A DNA stretch of 64,000 nucleotides from positions 21,259 through 85,258 of the forward strand of contig JAIBBP010000016.1 in the NCBI GenBank assembly GCA_019694615.1, read 5' to 3'. Source of the DNA: Microthrixaceae bacterium (lineage in GTDB: Bacteria > Actinomycetota > Acidimicrobiia > Acidimicrobiales > Microtrichaceae). The position numbers were made by a program, and so were the translations under genes. This document shows, one piece after another, positions 59,712 to 64,000 of this stretch. Each line of letters begins with the position of its first letter. Position 1 is the stretch's first letter. The notes beneath the pieces were generated by a model. That model was not told the origin of the DNA. It ran no database searches and saw only the letters and a program-made list of their open reading frames with translations.

Positions 59712-59957
59712 ATGCCGCTCGGGAACTTCTACAAACGATCCTGCACCGACGGCACCGAGTTCGAGGTCGTGCTCTTGAACGAAGGGGAGCAGGAATCCTG
59801 CAAGGCCCAATTGCGCGCGCTGGACGTGAAGGTGCGCGACGAGGCGATGATCGGGCATTTCACGATCCACCTCGACGACCCGCTGCAATGGGGGGCGGTG
59901 GGATCGGTCGTGTTCGGGGAGATCTTCGCCGGCTCACTGGATCGCAACGTCGTCTGA
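59712..59957 (+). CDS. Small protein of unknown function (81 aa)
   Basis: An 81-residue acidic protein I do not recognise. It reads as alternating strands (FEVVLLNEGEQE, GHFTIHLDD, GSVVFGEIFAG) with two cysteines and no membrane segment. GAGG lies about 7 bases before the ATG, and a short inverted repeat lies further upstream. It sits alone between two minus-strand genes, convergent with the MBL-fold gene (26-base gap). Confidence 0.55.
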   Translation: MPLGNFYKRSCTDGTEFEVVLLNEGEQESCKAQLRALDVKVRDEAMIGHFTIHLDDPLQWGAVGSVVFGEIFAGSLDRNVV

Positions 59958-59983
59958 GCCGAGGCCCCTGCGCCCGGGTCGGA

Positions 59984-60850
59984 TCACCCGGCGTGGAGGC
60001 CGCGTATGTCGGCAACCGGATCCTGCGCGGAGTACCTGTCGGCATCGTCGCGCCGGACCGTCACCAGCGCGACCTCGGGATCGTGGGTCAGGAACAGTCG
60101 AACGTCGCGTTCGACAAGGTCGGCGAGAAACGCCGCCTTCTCGTCGATGAGCAACTCGGGAAACCGGTCGTAGCCCATCGTGATCGGGAGGTGGACCCAG
60201 GGGCGGCCGGGGATCAGGTCACCGGCGAAGACGACGGTTTCGGCGACCTCGGTGAGCAGGAGCCCGGGCGTGTGACCGTCGGAGTGATGGAAGCGGTAAC
60301 CCTCGCCGAGCGGGGGCGATGAGGCCGCCCCGGCGGGAACGATGTCGAGTCGACCTGATGCCACGAGAAGGTGAGGCAACTCGGGGATGAACGACGCTCG
60401 GTCTCGAGGATGTGGTTGGCACGCTCGTCCCCACGCGTGCTCACTCACGACGAACCGCGCACGGGGAAACGCGAGCACGGCCTCGGAGTCGGGTTGCCAC
60501 GGCGTCAGGAGGCCTCCGGCATGATCGAAGTGCAGGTGGGAGAGCACGATCACGTCGATGTCGGCAGCGTCGACTCCGAGCCCGGCGAGGTTGTCGAGCA
60601 GCACGTGGCGGGGTTGATCAACGCCGTAGCGGTCCCGTAGGTCGGGGGCGAAGAACGCCCCGATCCCCGTCTCGAGCAGCACGTTTCGCCCGGAATCCTC
60701 CTGCACGAGCAGAGCTCGCGTCGCGAAGCGGATCAGACCCTCGGCATCGGGTGGCATCCACCGGGACCACATCGCCCGCGGCGCGTTGCCGAACATCGCC
60801 CCGCCGTCGAGGCGCTGGTGGTTGCCGAGCACGGACCACAGCGTCGTCAT
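59984..60850 (-). CDS. MBL-fold metallo-hydrolase
   Basis: A 288-residue metallo-beta-lactamase-fold hydrolase. The metal site motif [10 protein letters not shown] (HxHxDH) is intact, with [30 protein letters not shown] and a late LTHDPEVA providing the other ligands. The arrangement resembles lactonase-like members (AttM/AiiA type), but the substrate is not known. ATG at 60850. It follows the acyl-CoA synthetase after 65 bases on the same strand and may be co-expressed. Confidence 0.82.
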   Translation of the reverse strand: MTTLWSVLGNHQRLDGGAMFGNAPRAMWSRWMPPDAEGLIRFATRALLVQEDSGRNVLLETGIGAFFAPDLRDRYGVDQPRHVLLDNLAGLGVDAADIDVIVLSHLHFDHAGGLLTPWQPDSEAVLAFPRARFVVSEHAWGRACQPHPRDRASFIPELPHLLVASGRLDIVPAGAASSPPLGEGYRFHHSDGHTPGLLLTEVAETVVFAGDLIPGRPWVHLPITMGYDRFPELLIDEKAAFLADLVERDVRLFLTHDPEVALVTVRRDDADRYSAQDPVADIRGLHAG

Positions 60851-60915
60851 CGCACCAGCACAGTCCCGAGGACCGACGTGGTCAAGCCGAGCTGGCGCCG
60901 GATCGAAACCCGACG

Positions 60916-62577
60916 TCAGCCGTTCTCGGCCTGCTCTCGTGCCCAGCGGTAGTCGGCCTTCCCTGACGGTGACCGTTGGATCTGAGTCCGGAACACGTAG
61001 GCCTTCGGCAGCTTGTAGCGCGCTACGTGGCGTTCGGCCTCCGCCTGGAGATCGTCGACGTCGACCTCGACGCCCTCGCGTAACTGGACGACCGCCACGA
61101 CTTCGTTGCCCCACCGCTCGCTGGGGCGACCACACACCACGACGTCGAAGACAGCAGGGTGTGCAGCGAGCGCCGCCTCGACCTCCTCGGCGAAGATCTT
61201 CTCGCCGCCCGAGTTGATCGTGACCGAGTCTCGTCCGAACAGTTCGAGCAGGCCGTCCGCGCTGATGCGGGCGCGATCGCCCGGCACGGCGTAGCGGATG
61301 CCGCCGATCACGGGGAACGTTCGGGCCGTCTTCGCCTCGTCGCCGAGGTAACCGAGCGGCACGCGGCCTTCTTGGCCGAGCCATCCGTTCTCCTCGTCGC
61401 CCGCCTCCAATGTTCGCGACAGATCCTCCGAGAGGATGACCATGCCAGGTCCGGGTGAGAACGTTCCGGTCGATGCGTCCTGTCCCGCGCTGGCGATCTG
61501 AGACGCCTGCTGACCGGTTTCCGACGCACCGAGGCCGTCCATGATCATCATGGTCGGGACGTTCTCAAGCAGTCGGTTCTTGATGCCGGCAGAGAGCGCC
61601 GCTCCGCCGGAAACCGTCATGATCAACGAGCTCATGTCGTAGTCACCGGCGTCGAGCTCGTCGAGGAGGGGCCGAGCGAACGCGTCGCCGACGATCAGCA
61701 TCACGTTGACGCCCTCGCGTTGAACGGTGCTGAGCGCATCTGGCGGGTCGAGTCGCTCGACGATGTTCGGCAGGACCACGGTGTGGCCGCCACCGAATGC
61801 ATTGAATGCCGTCCAGTGCGCCGCGGCGTGCATGAACGGTGCCAGGGGCATGAGCTTGATGCCCCCATTGGCGGCTGCGGTCACGATCTCGTCGAGATCG
61901 GTCCACTCGTCGGACGTTCCGAGCTTGCGCCCGCCGAGCGCTGCCGGCCAGATGTCGCCCTGGCGCCACATAACGCCCTTAGGCATTCCGGTGGTGCCGC
62001 CGGTGTAGACGAGGTACAGGTCGTCAGGCGACCACGAGTCGGCGAGCCCGTCGGGCAGTTCGGGCGAAGCGGCGGCGAGGACGTCCTCGTACCATTCGGC
62101 GCCGTCGAGCAGTTCGTTGCCGCTGTCGTCTCGGACCTGGAGCAGTGTCGTGAGGCCGGGCAACGACGACCGGATATCGGCGAGCGTCGGCGCGAAGGCC
62201 GAGTGGTAGACGATGCCCTTGGCTCCGGCGTCCTTCAGCAGGTACTCGAGTTCTTCGGCGACGTAGCGGTAGTTGACGTTGAAGGGCACCACCCGTGCCT
62301 TGTACGCCCCGAGCATCGCCTCGAGGTACTCGTTGCCGTTGTGCAGGTAGATCGCCAGATGGTCCTGGCCCGACTCGTGGCCGGCGAGTTCTGCTCTATC
62401 GACGGGCGCCGCGAAGCCACGTTCGAGCAACGCGTTGGCGAGGCGTCGGGTGCGGTCGCCGATCTCGGAGTAGGTGTAGGTGCGGCTGCCCGCCACGATG
62501 CACGGACGGGCCCCGGCCACCGCCTCGACGGCCTCGTGGATCTGGGCGAGGTTGTACTCGGTTTGAGACGGTGACAC
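60916..62577 (-). CDS. Acyl-CoA synthetase (fatty-acid/steroid type, FadD-like)
   Basis: A 553-residue adenylate-forming acyl-CoA ligase. P-loop [19 protein letters not shown], a GLGASETG motif (in place of the usual YGxTE), [20 protein letters not shown] and the C-terminal lysine in [10 protein letters not shown] are present. The [14 protein letters not shown] form is typical of actinobacterial FadD enzymes of the steroid or long-chain group. The exact acid is unknown. The GTG at 62577 is chosen over a TTG at 62583 because AAGGGGG lies 9 bases upstream of it. Confidence 0.85.
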   Translation of the reverse strand: MSPSQTEYNLAQIHEAVEAVAGARPCIVAGSRTYTYSEIGDRTRRLANALLERGFAAPVDRAELAGHESGQDHLAIYLHNGNEYLEAMLGAYKARVVPFNVNYRYVAEELEYLLKDAGAKGIVYHSAFAPTLADIRSSLPGLTTLLQVRDDSGNELLDGAEWYEDVLAAASPELPDGLADSWSPDDLYLVYTGGTTGMPKGVMWRQGDIWPAALGGRKLGTSDEWTDLDEIVTAAANGGIKLMPLAPFMHAAAHWTAFNAFGGGHTVVLPNIVERLDPPDALSTVQREGVNVMLIVGDAFARPLLDELDAGDYDMSSLIMTVSGGAALSAGIKNRLLENVPTMMIMDGLGASETGQQASQIASAGQDASTGTFSPGPGMVILSEDLSRTLEAGDEENGWLGQEGRVPLGYLGDEAKTARTFPVIGGIRYAVPGDRARISADGLLELFGRDSVTINSGGEKIFAEEVEAALAAHPAVFDVVVCGRPSERWGNEVVAVVQLREGVEVDVDDLQAEAERHVARYKLPKAYVFRTQIQRSPSGKADYRWAREQAENG

Positions 62578-62625
62578 GAACAATTCCCCCTTGAGCTTGC
62601 TGGAGCGAAGAGCTTAAACGCCGCG

Positions 62626-64000
62626 TCAGCGGCCGCAGTTCGGATCCGATGGAGGGACCTCCAAGTCGACCAGGTAGGCGAGCACCGCGTCGTCGACGCA
62701 CGCGCTCCGCCCGTATCCCGTGTGCCCTTCGCCGTCATAGGAGACCAGGTGGCCGTCGGAGAGCATCGATGCGACTTTTGTGGAGTTCTCATACGGGGTG
62801 GCTGCGTCGCCACGGTTGCCCAGAACCAACACGGGCGGGCCGCCATCCCCGTTGACTTCGCCGATGATCGACGTGGGAGGCGTTGGCCAGAAGGCGCAGG
62901 GAAGGAGTTCGTTGGCGACCGACCCACCAATCCGAGGCGACAGGGCGCGGAGGTTGTCGGCGAAGGCCCGGTACTCCTCGGGGCCCGTCGGATGCTCGGA
63001 GTCGATGCATTCGACCGCTGCATACGCCGTGTAGCCACCCAGGTCGTAGTACTGGCTGGCGAGATCGGACATCGCGGTGCCGTCTCCGTCGAGGCCGTCG
63101 GCGATCGCCGCCCAGAGATCGGGCCACACTGCGGGTTCGTAACTCGCGAACACCGCACCCGTCTCGAATCGGGCCGGTCCGAGGCGGTCAGCCTTGTCGT
63201 CACCCCCGCTCGCGTCGTCGTCGCCGGAACGGATCGGCGCGGACTCGACGCGACGTTGTAGCTCGTCGAAGTCGGCTTGTGGGTCGTCGAGCGGACACGC
63301 AGGTTCGTCGTCGCACGCATCGAGTGCCCGTCGGATCGACGCGTCGATCGCGACTGTCTGGTCGGCCAACCACTCGGAGAGGTTCTGGGTCGGGTCGACC
63401 ACGCCGTCGAGGACGAGCGCCCGGGTGGTGTCGGGGAACAGATCCAGGTAGCGGAGGCCGATCAGCGTGCCGTAGGAGAACCCCATGAAGCTGATCGAGC
63501 GCTCGCCGAGGGCGGTCCGGATGGCCTCGACGTCGCGGGCGACGTCGTCGGTTCCGATGTTTGCGACGAGCCCTCCCGAGCTGTTGGCGCAGTCGTCGGC
63601 GATGCGTTCGGCGTCGTCGTCGAGCGCCGACTGCTCGGTCGGGTCGTCGGGGCTGGGATCATTGGCGAGGAACTCGTCGACGTGGGCGTCGCAGTTGAGC
63701 GAACTGCTCGCGCCGACGCCGCGAGGATCCCAGCTCACGATGTCGAAGCGGCTCGTGATGTCGGGGCCGAACGGCTCGGCGAACAGGAACTGAAGCCCGC
63801 TACCACCCGGCCCGCCGGGGTTGGTGAGCAGCGCCCCGACACGATCGCCGGTCGCTCGCGTTCGTCCGAGCACGAGGTCGGTGGTTGTGCCCTGCGGTGC
63901 GTCCCAATCGAGGGGCACCTCGAGGGTCGCGCACTCGACCCCGGCGACGTCCTCGCAGGGCCCCCAGTCCAGCGGCTCAGCGACCCAGCCGCCGAGACCG
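62626..64000 (-). CDS. Exported alpha/beta hydrolase, S33/TAP-like, N-terminus outside window
   Basis: The gene runs off the right edge; at least 458 codons are visible. WGPCEDVAGVECATLEVPLDW followed by LLTNPGGPGGSG (oxyanion region) is characteristic of secreted tripeptidyl-aminopeptidase-like hydrolases of actinobacteria. The nucleophile Ser is in MGFSYGTLIGLRY, the Asp in VLGNRGDAATPYE and the His in DGEGHTGYGRSACV. The C-terminal TAP-like domain is complete, ending SDPNCGR. A signal peptide is expected in the missing part. Substrate (peptides or esters) unknown. Confidence 0.85.
   Translation of the reverse strand, partial: GLGGWVAEPLDWGPCEDVAGVECATLEVPLDWDAPQGTTTDLVLGRTRATGDRVGALLTNPGGPGGSGLQFLFAEPFGPDITSRFDIVSWDPRGVGASSSLNCDAHVDEFLANDPSPDDPTEQSALDDDAERIADDCANSSGGLVANIGTDDVARDVEAIRTALGERSISFMGFSYGTLIGLRYLDLFPDTTRALVLDGVVDPTQNLSEWLADQTVAIDASIRRALDACDDEPACPLDDPQADFDELQRRVESAPIRSGDDDASGGDDKADRLGPARFETGAVFASYEPAVWPDLWAAIADGLDGDGTAMSDLASQYYDLGGYTAYAAVECIDSEHPTGPEEYRAFADNLRALSPRIGGSVANELLPCAFWPTPPTSIIGEVNGDGGPPVLVLGNRGDAATPYENSTKVASMLSDGHLVSYDGEGHTGYGRSACVDDAVLAYLVDLEVPPSDPNCGR

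Noticed and set aside
1..64000. tRNA, rRNA, transposase or prophage genes
   Set aside because: I looked for tRNA-like cloverleaf ends, rRNA segments and transposase motifs in the gaps and saw none; a dedicated RNA search was not possible.

Overview
This 64 kb window is high-GC actinobacterial chromosome. Supporting markers are a division and cell wall (dcw) cluster with SepF and a Wag31/DivIVA-type protein, a MurE carrying the DNPR motif of meso-diaminopimelate ligases, a bacterial proteasome activator (Bpa) ending in an HbYX tail, and menaquinone genes. Gene content and sequence style suggest class Acidimicrobiia (Ilumatobacter-like). That placement is inference; no rRNA is present. I see no tRNA, rRNA, CRISPR array, IS transposase or prophage.

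Layout. 1-4.3 kb: end of a ROK-family gene, an acyl-CoA dehydrogenase, a small conserved protein, an AbiEi/DUF559 endonuclease-like gene bracketed by two near-identical 56-bp palindromes, a NUDIX hydrolase and a lipoate ligase-like gene. 4.5-23.1 kb: mraZ (with a 10-bp-periodic operator), rsmH, ftsL, ftsI, murE, mraY, murD, ftsW, murG, murC, murB, ftsQ, ftsZ, pgeF, sepF and divIVA, mostly coupled by 4-5 base stop/start overlaps. murF is not between murE and mraY. 23.4-31.9 kb: a degenerate DksA-like protein with a histone H1-like tail, lspA, an rluD-like pseudouridine synthase, an Rrf2 regulator, a phosphodiesterase-superfamily protein, bpa and dnaE. 32-45.8 kb: accessory and secreted functions (unknown protein, nitroreductase, MMPL transporter with a TetR regulator, lipase, SCO6745-like protein, secreted unknown, YyaL-like protein, PhoD phosphatase, WXG100-like protein). 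45.8-54.9 kb: menaquinone genes menE, menB, menA, menH, menD, menF and menG plus a His-rich membrane protein; menC is not seen. 54.9-64 kb: a DUF1361 membrane protein, a YCII protein with an ECF42-type sigma factor, a PAS/GAF/SpoIIE phosphatase, a small unknown, an MBL-fold hydrolase, an acyl-CoA synthetase and a truncated exported hydrolase.

How the parts work together. The dcw block makes and inserts peptidoglycan precursor at the septum: MurB/C/D/E, MraY and MurG make lipid II, FtsW/FtsI polymerise and cross-link it, and FtsZ/SepF/FtsQ/FtsL/DivIVA organise the machine. The men block converts chorismate to menaquinone. Two features run across the window. First, about fifteen genes have a TANNNT hexamer 6-9 bases before the start codon and mostly no Shine-Dalgarno sequence, which indicates leaderless transcription. 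Second, there is a small family of 56-bp palindromes starting near GTTCTGT. Two flank the DUF559 gene. Two others are identical to each other, one intergenic and one lying in frame inside menF. This looks like an undescribed REP/RAYT-like palindromic element system and is the most interesting signal here.
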